Source: JBQQPY01 sp052258065
Lineage (GTDB): Bacteria; Pseudomonadota; Gammaproteobacteria; Enterobacterales; Enterobacteriaceae
Direction of reading: 5' to 3'
DNA length: 64,000 nt
NCBI GenBank assembly: GCA_052258065.1
Contig: JBQQPY010000002.1
Coordinates: 62,001 to 126,000, forward strand
The notes beneath the pieces are model-generated. The model had not been told where the DNA came from. It saw only the letters and a list, made by a program, of their open reading frames with translations, and did no database searches. Positions 9,810 to 19,425 of the stretch are shown here, one piece after another; position 1 is the stretch's first letter, and each line of letters opens with the position of its first letter. A program made the translations under genes and the position numbers.

Positions 9810-10826
9810 TTAGCCGCCGGCTTTTTCATCTTTCTGCGCGCGACCAAGCAGCGTCAGCGCTGCCTGATGCGCATTTTTATTCTGATACAGCACCTGATAA
9901 ATTTGCTCTGTAATAGGCATTTCTACCCCGTAACGGCCAGCTAGCGCCAATACTTCTTTAGTATTGTGGTAGCCCTCCACCACTTGCCCAATCTTTCCCT
10001 GCGCGTCCTCAACGCCAGTGCCCTGCCCCAGCAGCATACCAAAACGGCGATTGCGCGACTGATTGTCGGTACAGGTAAGCACCAAATCCCCGAATCCGGC
10101 CATGCCCATGAAGGTGCCTGGCTCTGCACCCATTGCTGCTCCAAGGCGCGACATTTCCGCCAGGCCGCGGGTAATCAATGCGGTGCGCGCGTTGGCACCA
10201 AAACCCATACCATCAGAGATGCCAGCGCCAATGGCGATAACGTTCTTCACCGCGCCACCGAGCTGGACGCCGATGAGGTCGGGATTACTGTAAACCCGGA
10301 AACTCTTACCGCAGTGTAACAACCGCTGTAAATCGGCGCTGAACGTGGCATCAGTAGCGGCTAATGCGATAGCAGTAGGCAAACCGGCCGCCAATTCGCA
10401 CGCGAATGTCGGCCCTGATAGAACCGCCAGCGGTATTTTGTCACCCAAAACCTCCCTTGCCACCTCCTGCAGAAGTCGTCCGGTATCCGCCTCCAGTCCC
10501 TTGGTGGCCCAGACAATGCGTGCATCCTGCCGCAGATGTGCTTTAAGTTGCGTAAGCACACTGCCGAATACGTGGCTCGGGACAACAATGAGCGCATCGC
10601 GGCTGGCGGCTAGCGCCGTCGACAGGGACGCTTCCAGGCGCAGCGTCGGCGGAAATGGCACATCAGGCAAGAAAGCATGATTGCAGCGCACCGCTTCTAG
10701 TGCCTGTATATGGGCTAAATCGTGCCCCCAGAGCAACACCTCATGACCGTTACGTGCCAGGGTGATAGCCAGGGCAGTACCGTAAGATCCAGCACCGATA
10801 ACAATCATTGAAGCTTCCCGAAACAT
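9810..10826 (-). CDS. gpsA: GpsA, NAD(P)-dependent glycerol-3-phosphate dehydrogenase
   Basis: The enzyme reduces dihydroxyacetone phosphate to sn-glycerol 3-phosphate, the backbone of all phospholipids. The 338-residue product (E. coli 339) starts with a Rossmann motif (VIGAGSYGTALA). It has the conserved SGPTFACELAAGLPTA loop and the catalytic-lysine segment GGAVKNVIAIGAG at about residue 190. The C-terminal helical domain follows, with FGANARTALITRGL and the substrate-binding MAGFGDLVLTCT and NRRFG. It is fully intact. It starts 2 nt after the secB stop, so the two are co-transcribed. Downstream cysE is dead, so this is the last live gene of the operon. Confidence 0.97.
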   Translation of the reverse strand: MFREASMIVIGAGSYGTALAITLARNGHEVLLWGHDLAHIQALEAVRCNHAFLPDVPFPPTLRLEASLSTALAASRDALIVVPSHVFGSVLTQLKAHLRQDARIVWATKGLEADTGRLLQEVAREVLGDKIPLAVLSGPTFACELAAGLPTAIALAATDATFSADLQRLLHCGKSFRVYSNPDLIGVQLGGAVKNVIAIGAGISDGMGFGANARTALITRGLAEMSRLGAAMGAEPGTFMGMAGFGDLVLTCTDNQSRNRRFGMLLGQGTGVEDAQGKIGQVVEGYHNTKEVLALAGRYGVEMPITEQIYQVLYQNKNAHQAALTLLGRAQKDEKAGG

Positions 10827-10828
10827 AA

Positions 10829-11299
10829 TCAGGCGCCCTGAGCGGACTGGATGCTTGCGCCGGCGGCCCGCTTCTGTAAGTACTGCATGAACAGCGCGTC
10901 AAAGTTGACTGGCGCGAGATTCAACTGCGGGAAGCTACCGCGGGAGACCTGGCTAGTGATACACTCTCGAGCGTAGGGAAATAAAATATTCGGGCAGCAG
11001 GCAGCGAGGCAGTGCGCCATCTGGGTGTCGTCAAGGCCGGAGATAGTAAAGATGCCAGCCTGCTGGACTTCACATAAAAACGCTGTATCGTCGTCCAGCA
11101 TCACTGTTACGGTAACCCGCAGAACGACTTCATAAATCTCTTCCGCTAGCTGGCTAGACGCGGTATTAAGATCAAGCTTGATTTCAGGCTGCCATTCCTG
11201 CTGGAACACCTTAGGCGCGTTCGGCGCTTCAAACGAAACATCCTTGATGTAAATGCGCTGAATCTGAAATACTATCTTGTTATTATTTTGTGCTGACAT
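10829..11299 (-). CDS. secB: SecB, cytosolic export chaperone
   Basis: SecB is a tetrameric chaperone that keeps preproteins unfolded and hands them to SecA. The 156-residue product matches E. coli SecB (155) throughout, for example IYIKDVSFEAPNAPKVFQ, the QAGIF segment and CCPNILFPYARECI. The C-terminal tail is more divergent (LQKRAAGASIQSAQGA) and still contains the acidic-poor SecA-binding end only loosely. It is intact and lies between the dead grxC and gpsA in the usual order yibN-grxC-secB-gpsA-cysE. Retention suggests that Sec export of outer-membrane or periplasmic proteins is still used. Confidence 0.97.
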   Translation of the reverse strand: MSAQNNNKIVFQIQRIYIKDVSFEAPNAPKVFQQEWQPEIKLDLNTASSQLAEEIYEVVLRVTVTVMLDDDTAFLCEVQQAGIFTISGLDDTQMAHCLAACCPNILFPYARECITSQVSRGSFPQLNLAPVNFDALFMQYLQKRAAGASIQSAQGA

Positions 11300-11358
11300 T
11301 GAAAAAACCTTTGATTAAAGCGCCGGATACAGGCGGCAGCCGCGTCTATTCTGTTTAT

Positions 11359-11630
11359 TTAAACAGGGATCGGGCCGCCGCGCTCTGCAAGCGCGTGCAG
11401 AGCATTAATATCTATCCCTACACGCTTAGCATCAACAATAATCTGCGACATGATGGTCCGACCGCCTTGCTTAATCGGCCCTTCCCGCAGACCTACACAC
11501 TACCGTGGATTGGGGTTTCCTAAAAGGAACCTGTTTGTAGGTGAATAACGCTTTGCTGCGATGTCAATAGGGGCAAATTTTCTTTAGTATAAATTTTAAT
11601 ATTGATGATTGTGTTCGCCTCTTGATTGGA
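11359..11630 (-). pseudogene. grxC: grxC, glutaredoxin 3 (decayed)
   Basis: Between yibN and secB the minus strand ends in a frame reading SQIIVDAKRVGIDINALHAL then AERGGPIPV and TAA at 11359. This corresponds to the C-terminal half of GrxC (QIFIDAQHIGG...LDARGG). Upstream, shifted frames give KALFTYK and GR-like remnants. The CPYC redox motif is not recoverable. Position in the operon supports the call. Confidence 0.75.
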
Positions 11631-11635
11631 AAAAG

Positions 11636-12067
11636 TTATTTACCCCGGATAAGTGGTAAGTTTGCCCCGTTCCAGCCGGATATGCCGTCTTTAAGCACAT
11701 ACACCCGCTCAAATCCAATTTTGATCAAGTTTTTCGCCGGAGCGCGCGAAGTTGTGCCGCTAGCGCAAACGACAATGACCGGTTTACCTTTTGCCTTATC
11801 TAGATTGCCCAGATTGCCGGATTTAATGTCCGCCGCCGCCAGATTCAGGCTATTGAGAATATGCCCTTTACGATAATCATCCCGGCTACACAGATCAACA
11901 ATTACCGCGTCTTCATTGTTGATCAAGCGTATGGCTTCATCGCGAGGGATGTCCCTCACTTTGGAAAAGCGGCTTTGAAAACTAGTAAAAATTACGGCTC
12001 CTAAAAGGATAAACCACGCTAAACTAAGCATGGAATGATTTCCCACAAATTTCATCATTTCTTGCAT
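11636..12067 (-). CDS. yibN: YibN, membrane-anchored rhodanese-like protein
   Basis: The 143-residue product has one N-terminal transmembrane segment (about residues 14-31, MLSLAWFILLGAVIF). A single rhodanese domain follows, including DEAIRLINNEDAVIVDLCSRDDYRKGHI. The active-site loop reads VVCASGTTSRAP, so a cysteine is in the canonical position. The C-terminus LPLIRGK matches E. coli YibN (143 aa). YibN is an inner-membrane protein; its exact role is not settled, though it is linked in the literature to membrane protein insertion. It heads the operon with secB and gpsA. The upstream gpmI seen in relatives is absent, replaced by repeats from 12160 on. Confidence 0.93.
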   Translation of the reverse strand: MQEMMKFVGNHSMLSLAWFILLGAVIFTSFQSRFSKVRDIPRDEAIRLINNEDAVIVDLCSRDDYRKGHILNSLNLAAADIKSGNLGNLDKAKGKPVIVVCASGTTSRAPAKNLIKIGFERVYVLKDGISGWNGANLPLIRGK

Positions 12068-12240
12068 GGGGCGAAAAACTCCCTTTATTAAATCTCTACA
12101 CGTTAAAGCATTTAAGTATACTCTCGCCGCAAGGAAAATTCAGCCAATATATTGATGCATCCGTTATTCTGTAACCAAGCTAGAAACAAATATAAAAATC
12201 GTTTAAAAATTAAAAACAAATAAAATCAATTAGTTATAAC

Positions 12241-12520
12241 CATAATGCCGCACTTATTTTCTTTTCATCAAACGGATAAATAGTTAAACTGTTTTATAAA
12301 AACGTGAGATCTTAAATCTCATATGTTTTATCATATTTTAGTTTGTTTTGCTTAACTTTAGGGCTTCTACCTATAAAGCTATAATGATTCTAGTTTTAAG
12401 AAAAAGTAATAGTGACCAGTAAATTATAATCAATAAGCATTAGTTAGTTATAACTAATTAATTTTATTTTTTATATCTTCACTATTTTTTGTATTTATTC
12501 TCAATTTAGGTATGGAATAA
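12241..12520. repeat. MITE-like AT-rich repeat, best full copy
   Basis: 280 bp with imperfect terminal inverted repeats: aatgccgcacttatttt on the left and aatttaggtatggaataag on the right. The interior includes gagatcttaaatctcat, a short palindrome, and no coding sequence. A partial inverted copy lies immediately to the left (12170-12240). Confidence 0.7.
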
Positions 12521-12905
12521 GAGGTCGAAGGTCAGATCGAGATACGGCGGGGTTCAAAAAATCGCGTACTACCGCCAGTAGCTGGCTCAGTAGGGCAGGG
12601 CCGTTTCTGCAGGGAAACGGCGACGCTTCTTCTTAAGCAGGCAACAGCATTTTCTACAAACGACAAGGAAGATAGCTATTATTTTCATTGCTATCTCGTT
12701 TTTACCATGTAGAAACGATCAGTTCAGAGATACTATAGCACTTTGCTAAAAGAGATGCTGACTCGTAGCTTGCCTAAAAAGCTCTAATTTTAGATATTGT
12801 AGCTGCCGCTATAGTGCCTAATCATCGTGATATTTTGCCCTCAATTATATCCTTAACTATTGATTTTGTCATGAATAGGCCTGTACCCTACGCGTTTGTA
12901 TAATT
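12521..12905 (-). mobile_element. IS481-type remnant, 5' part
   Basis: Matches the transposase N-terminal region and upstream end of the other IS481 copies (compare 35300-35690), including the TA-rich end near 12850-12900. The 3' two thirds are missing. Confidence 0.65.
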
Positions 12906-12944
12906 ATTTTAGATAAAAATTATTGATAGAACCGTCATTTGCAC

Positions 12945-13135
12945 TTGATTTTCCTCTTTTCATTTTACCGAAAAAACAGGGAATCATAATAAATTATTTA
13001 CTTTTTTAAAAATTTACACTGTTTTATCCGTCATTCCACATCTATTTTAGGAAAAATATAAAAACCAGTGAAAAATAAAAAAATAAAATCAATAAGTTAT
13101 TATAAACTAAGGCTAGTTACTTATGATTAAATAAT
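12945..13135. repeat. Two MITE-like repeat ends back to back
   Basis: Terminal sequences cgtcatttgcacttgattt and cgtcattccacatctattt occur about 105 bp apart in the same orientation, each followed by family interior sequence. This suggests tandem or nested truncated copies. Confidence 0.55.
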
Positions 13136-13151
13136 CACTATCACTTTCCCT

Positions 13152-14355
13152 CAGAGCTGATATCTTAACACCTAAAAGTGGCGGTTTCAGTATCCAAGGC
13201 CAAAGCTCAAGGAATCTTCCAAAACGGTATATGATTACCCTTAGGTCAGAAGAAAGAAAGCAACTAGAAGCGTTGATCAGCAAGATCATGCATGCCGCAT
13301 GGAAAGTTGTTAATCTGTTTATTCTGTTGAGTTATGATATATTAATTAGACGTGTAGAGCGACTGAGTGGCGAGGCGTTATTCGAGATGTTATAAAAAAG
13401 TGCCGCAAGATCGATCGGATCAATCGTTATTTTTTCGAAGAAGAGTTTGATGCAATCTTGAGGCGTAAACCCAACAAACAGGTATATAATTCCATTTTGG
13501 ATAGTAATGCCGAAACGCATTTAATTACGCCAAGCGGCGGCGAGCCGCTATAGAGGTAGAGACACTAAACCTTGCTAATGCTTGCCGATAAAGCTATAGA
13601 ATTGGAATATGTTAAAACGATCTCGCATAAAACAGTAATGCATACAATAAAAAGAACTGAAACCATAGACGAAAATTAGTTGATTTATATCACGATAAGC
13701 TAATGCCAAATTCATTGCAGCTATAGAGAACTTTCTGGATATGAATCGGCACGCATACAACCCGATACTCCGGTTATTTTTATGGACAAGAGCCCTCACT
13801 CATTAATTAGACACACACGCCTAGCGCTATACCATTAAGTGCCGGAAAACCGGCTAGGAAAGACTCTTAATAAAAACGGCTGAGGGTCTGCAATATCTTC
13901 ATGACTCATGAGCCGTTGGCGGATCATTGGCCATGCAAAGTAACTGAGCATAGAACCAGGATTGATTAGGCTCACTTTCTTAAAAATATTTCAAAACAAT
14001 ATTCTTATCTACACAAAATGACGCCGGTCATGGACAATCTCCACATCGATAGTCTAGGTTCGTTACCCTCAATCTTCTTGCCAGAGCAGACCAAGGCTTT
14101 ATGGAATCGTTTTGAATTCATTTATACAGACAAGCATGGCAGTCAGCTAAATATAGTGGAAAATCAAAATGAATGCGCTAATTGGCCAATGCTTGAATCC
14201 TTATATTCACAAGATTGAGACATTGAGAAGTGGCGTACTCCTTTCTTGGCAGGCAAAACGCAAAAAAATTCTAGGCTCAATTAGCATTTTACTACTGATA
14301 ACGCTCGTATCAAGCTTAAGCGTCTTTCTCTATCATTTAATACATTGAATGACGC
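13152..14355 (+). mobile_element. IS630-B remnant, essentially full length
   Basis: About 1.2 kb from cttaacacctaaaagtgg to ttgaatgacgc next to TA. An open piece at 14018-14218 gives VMDNLHIDSLGSL, then PEQTKALWNRFEFIYTDKHG, the second-Asp and catalytic-Glu region of an IS630-family DDE transposase. Upstream frames are riddled with stops. It defines the full extent of family B here. Confidence 0.8.
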
Positions 14356-14479
14356 TAGAATGGTTGCAGATTGACGAAGCAGCATCATTCCGCACCTAAT
14401 TTCGGTATCTAACATAATTTTATGATTTTAAACGTGTCATATTTCAAGCTTTAATATTTTTCTTTTTTTTGAATAATTT

Positions 14480-14896
14480 ATATTTAGTTTTTGTATAAAT
14501 ATTTTCAAACTGAAATACTATTCAGTAGTAATTGAAGCAATCCCTGACTATAGAGTCCGAAATATCGATGCGGTATGAGCATAAGCTCTTTACCAAAATA
14601 GAAATTGTGGCTTTACGGCACATCTTCTATACTCTGATTAAATCGCTTAAGCATGCTATGGGTGCATCAGTGGGCTAAGAAACATTTCTATATCAAGCTC
14701 TGCATATAAGCAGGAAAATCTACGGTGGCTAAGCGTTTGTACAGGCCGAAAAGACAATCTGCAAATTCCTTGCCACTGTCTATAAATACCCGATGAATAG
14801 CCATCAGACATGATGTACTAACATTACGTAAGAAATATCTTTCATTAATCAATGTCTTAGCTTAGTAGAGACGGAGAGGATCGCTCAATCTATAGC
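14480..14896 (-). mobile_element. IS481-type remnant, 3' part
   Basis: The 3' end and C-terminal transposase region of the IS481 family in reverse orientation, parallel to 34650-35090. It is interrupted at 14896/14897 by the 3' end of a group II intron. The TA used by IS630 in other copies is mutated and empty here. Confidence 0.65.
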
Positions 14897-16810
14897 ATCG
14901 CGTAGGAAGTAAAAAGCACTCCCACCGTTCTCTCACAGCACCGTAGACTCGGTTCCGCATACAACACTTTATGTTAACACTGAAACTGCCGTTGCTTCTC
15001 AAGCAATGATATCAAGCCTAGTATTTTAAAGGCCGATTCTTTTATTGCTGGATTCATGTGACTGGCTCCTAAGCTCTATCAGGCTTCTCGCTGCTTGCTG
15101 GCCGAGATTCATGCAGGCTCTTCAGGCAATCCAGCTTGCATTAGCATTCTAGCTTACTTGTGTCTCCGCTTTGATTGCCGCTATAACAAGCAGCGAAGTT
15201 TGCGTCTTACCCAGCCATCCACTTCTTCCAGCACTCTTTTGACTTAACTGTGTTTAAAGTGGCTGAATCCAGCCCAGTGGCATTGTGTTGAGTTTATTGA
15301 TAGCAACCTTTACTGATTTCGTCCCGTTGGACGCGGTTAGACTGCGGATTTTATTATTCACCCTGAGTATGCTGATTGGAGTAATTTTCAGTCTTATCTG
15401 TTTATGTTAGGTCAGACTATACTCGAGAAACTTTCGTTCCCACAGACGTGCTACCGAGCTCTTCTTCTCATTTATCCTTAATTGTAATCTACCACCTAAA
15501 GAACTAAGGAACTGACTGATTAACCTGAGCAGATGATCGCCTGCTTTGTAGCTACTTATATAGATATTGCAGTTATTACCATAACAAAAAACGACAGAAG
15601 AAATTTCCCCGACGCTCTAGTTTTTTATTTAGCCTATCTAGCAGGGTATTCGACATTAGCGGTAACAGCAGGCCCGCATCCCCTTTACTGGCAACCCTGC
15701 TTCTTTTCCCCTCACGATTTCTGCCTTAAGATAGCGGCGTATTAGTTTCAGCAACCGCTTATCCTTAATCTTTCTGACCAGACGAGACATAAGCATGTCG
15801 CGATCCACCGGGTTAAATAAATTTCTCAGATCCATATCTACTACCCAGAGTTTCTCGCTCTGCATGTAACGCTATGCTTATTGCACTTCTTGCCATGCAT
15901 TACGATTTGGCCTAAAGTCATAGCTAGAATTTGAGAAGCTCAGCTCTACGATAAACCTTAGTTTCTGCGCTATTACCTTTTAAATGAGGTCGTCTACCAC
16001 ACCGTTGGAATACCTAAGGCTCTCACGCTACCGTCCCTTTAGGATGTTTATGCGGCGTATTGCCTGCGGCTGGTAATCGCCTGCTATCAATCCTCATTGA
16101 ATCCTTACCTAACGTTATTTCAGTCAAGGTTTCAACACCGTTACATTTAGATCATCTACTTTTTCCGGACCTTTTTTCTATCACAGGCTGATAGTATCAG
16201 ATTTTCTCTCGCTACCACCGCTTCTATAGTCAGCGACATTTCCGTCTTTATTTGCGCCTACTGACTGCTTGTCGATTTCAGCACCCGCATGCGATATTAA
16301 CGAATGCCGGCTGCCGCCCCGCTTCTAGCAGAGTTGCGCTTGTGCCTCATTAATCCTTATCGAGTATTAGTATCTGAATAACGCCTGATCATGTTCAGCC
16401 TTTTATGCTTTCGGTTAACAAGCATTACTACGGCCTCGGCTAACTGCTGCTGTTCTATCCCGACATCTCACAACGTCAGCAGCCTTATAGCAGAACAATA
16501 GATCTCTCGGAGTAATGCGCGCAACCTGCTTGGTTATACTTGTCCGTGATACGTTACAGTGCTCTGTCTGAGTTTTGGGCTTTGACGATATTGGCCGCCT
16601 TACCCCTCTGCGCCGCCTAATACCGCCTCCTTTTAGTTCGGTCAGCATTTTGCTTTTGATTTCGTTCAGACCCCTTTCGCGGTAGGCACCCTTCCGTTTA
16701 GCTGGTACTTCCCCTCACCGGGTGTACAGAGGAATTGTTCCTCCTAGTTTCCCCTTAACCACTACAGTCTAGAAATATGTTTCAGCACCAGCTTAAAGCT
16801 AAACCACTCT
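14897..16810 (-). mobile_element. Group II intron remnant with dead reverse transcriptase
   Basis: The minus strand carries an intron-encoded RT/maturase in broken frames. Pieces in order are a LGIPTVVDDLIQ-like block (about 16000), FRPNRNAWQEV and LWVVDMDLRNLF (15656-15930), MLMSRLVRKIKDKRLLKLIR, NKKLERRG, then YGNNCNIYI where YADD is expected. WERKFLEYSLT follows, and the maturase end GWVRRKLRCLL and MNPAI comes last (about 15050-15250). Downstream, ttgtatgcggaaccgagtc and the following ggtgctgtgagag resemble domain V. The 3' end ctacgcgat lies at about 14897. The 5' boundary near 16800 is approximate. Both catalytic aspartates of the RT appear changed to Asn, so it is dead. Confidence 0.82.
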
Positions 16811-16837
16811 ACTAATTAAATCACTATTTTATGGCTG

Positions 16838-16995
16838 TCATTCCGCACCTGCTTTTCATCTTGCCGAAAATCAGAAAATATAAATAAATTCTTTATTTTC
16901 AAAATATAAATAGTTGTGCCCGTCATTCCGCATCTAAAGTAAATAAATAAAATGAATGAGTTCTAATCTATTAAGGCTGGTTATTCATAATTAAA
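16838..16995. repeat. MITE-like repeat ends
   Basis: Two terminal sequences, gtcattccgcacctgcttt and gtcattccgcatctaaag, lie 80-90 bp apart in the same orientation. Similar paired ends occur at 12945-13135. Confidence 0.55.
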
Positions 16996-17059
16996 CCTGA
17001 TTACGTACTTGTTTAGTTTTCGAATCATTATATAAACCCTCGTAACACGGCCCTCTTCA

Positions 17060-19060
17060 CCCCAAGATGGTTAGTAAAAGATATAGTTAAAGGTAAAATA
17101 TCATGATGATTAGACTCTATAATCAGACAACTACAACACCTAAAATTAGAACCACTCTTCAAGACAAGCAACGAGCCAGTATCTAGTTGGTCTAAACGTT
17201 ATGGCATCTCTGAACTGACCGTTTCTAAATAGCAAAAACGAGATGCTATTTGACCGCATACCACATCGTTTGCAGATGACACTATAGCCTACTCATGCAG
17301 CGTGGCTGCGTCCTTGACAAGGACGCTTTGGCTACCACTGGATAATCTGTTGGCGATCGCACGCTAATTCTTAAATTTCCCGATATCTAGATCTGACCCG
17401 AATTACTGTCTAGGTCGGTATGAATGCGGGCGTTTAAGTAACACGAAAGAGAAAACACTAAAACCAAGGCATAAAGCATTTAAAAACTATAAACTTGGTT
17501 ACCTGCATATTGCTGTGAAATATCTTCCAAAAATGCTAAACGCAACCTAACGACGTTATCTTTTCATTAGCATAGATCAAATGATTCGATAGATTTTTAG
17601 CCGTCCTTACAAAGGCAGGACTGCAACTAATACACGATGTTTCTTTCATAATCTTAGTCGAGCATATCCCATAGTTATTTATCGAGTACTTATAGACAAT
17701 AGAAAATAATGTACAGATTGTCCTTTTAGCCTGCAAAACCATTTAGCCGCCGAGAAATATAAATTTGACGTTTATATAAAGAGCTTGGTATAGAATACCG
17801 CTTTAAAACACCGAGTTATTTATAAACGCACGGCGAATGGTATGATAGATCGATTTATGGGGTGTATAGAAAAGATAATGTTCTTCAAAGCTACTATTTG
17901 CATTCTAGTGAAGAGCTTAAGGTCACACCGCACGAATATGTCTAGAGCACTTTTATTTATTCCGGTTTATATCTAGCTGCGAAAAAATTACAACAATCTT
18001 TGTTCTAAAATAAACTTCATAGCTTGAGTAATCATCACATTCCACAGACAATCAACGGTTCTTGCTGCAGCTTTTCTCAGAAGTGATTTTAGCGTGGAAA
18101 ACTCCATCTCGATAGGATGTATATCTGATAAAGAAGCCGGGAAGATAAAGAAGATTATATCTTTATCGTCAACAGCTTTTATACATTATCAACTTTATGA
18201 GTAGCCAAGTTATTATTTATAAGGATATTTACAAGCTAAGAAACAAGTTCTTGTTCTACATAATCAAAAAGTATGTCTGTTTATTGCTCAATCGAATAGC
18301 ATAGTGGCACTTAATCTAGATAGACGTATGCCAGCAGTTAGTCTCTTCAATTTCCGTTAGGCGTCTCAGACATTAACCCAGCATCCTTAACCTCGTCTGC
18401 TACAGCTTTTTGACCTACTCATATTTATCGTTGTTGCTTTTTCATCGATGATGAAAAGCATCTCTGATAAAGTGTAACATTTTTTTCAAACCATAATTTT
18501 CGAGCATGAACTATATCGGTGCACTCTTGTTCAGCGGCTTATGCGATCTTTCCGCCATTACATGACGCTGAAAAGCGCTATAGAGTGGCAAGTCTCGTTT
18601 GAATGCTGAAAATACTTTTCAGGGAAGCCTATATTTCAGGCAAATTAGATCATAAGACTGATCAATAAGCGTCCGGATAAAATCAAAATCAATTTTTGAG
18701 CCGCGATTCGGATCTCCTCTTGTTTTGGAAACGTAACTTTTGGTTTCACGGAATTACTCCCTCTAACGAGCTACAGCAGAAGAGCCTATTTGATATCTAT
18801 CCGCCACTGCATGTCCAAAGCTACCCTCCTAAATTAATTTGATTATTTACGATCTTAACCTCTTACTGTAAGAATACGCCATTTAGACTTCGGAGAAAAC
18901 ACTAGCCACAGCATATAGACGATTAGCTATTTAATAAACCAGAATAGATGAGAAGCGCTCTAGTTCCACAAGCGGAAATTGCTTCAATTAGTATTGAGTG
19001 GTAAAACGCCATTGCACTCGATGAAATATTGACATAAAATAAAAAATAAATTATTTAACG
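17060..19060 (+). mobile_element. IS481-type remnant carrying an IS630-A insertion
   Basis: 17060-17942 holds the decayed IS481 transposase, for example KHKAFKNYKLGYLHIAVKYL and ELGIEYRFKTPSYL. After the IS630-A insertion, 18963-19060 continues with LSGKTPLHSMKY, the C-terminal end. The host element is about 0.98 kb without the insert. Confidence 0.75.
17945..18960 (-). mobile_element. IS630-A copy, full length, inserted in IS481
   Basis: 1016 bp, flanked by TA on both sides (17943 and 18961). Ends gagcacttttatttattcc and agaatagatgagaagcgctc are inverted repeats. The transposase, in reverse, is broken by many stops. The site is gtc-TA-gttc in the host IS481, identical to the site used at 61125. 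Confidence 0.85.
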
Positions 19061-19425
19061 ATTGACTACTTTACTTTTCAGAATATAAGACTTTACACCT
19101 ATTGCTGGTTATTTTAGCTATCTACTCTATAATCTAGCATTTACGCACTAAAAATCGTAATCAGTTCAGAATTTCCCGCAAAATATACCATAGCTCATCG
19201 TCAACAGCCATAATCCCACTTAGCGCAGGCAGCCTCTTTACATTCCTGAATGTCTCCCGCAAATCTGCCTTACCTTACTCTACTGACTTCCTCTGCATCT
19301 TATGGTATAAAGACAGGTTATTTTTCGGATCTAATCACGGGCCGCCCGATTATGATAGCGTAATCAGGCTATCAGGAAATGTCAGCGCTGTGTCTGCCTC
19401 CGGCCCATGCAATAAAGGGATTAAA
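19061..19425. other. Intergenic region upstream of argS
   Basis: No gene recognised. The part from about 19190 is more GC-rich and is probably the native argS leader. AAAGGG at about 19415 serves as the ribosome binding site for the GTG start at 19426. Confidence 0.5.

Noticed and set aside
9966..10680. Plus-strand frames of 76-117 codons
   Set aside because: Antisense shadows of gpsA.
14018..14218. 66-codon plus frame as a gene
   Set aside because: It is a surviving piece of a dead IS630-B transposase.
15656..15865. 69-codon minus-strand frame as a separate gene
   Set aside because: It is one in-frame piece of the broken group II intron reverse transcriptase.
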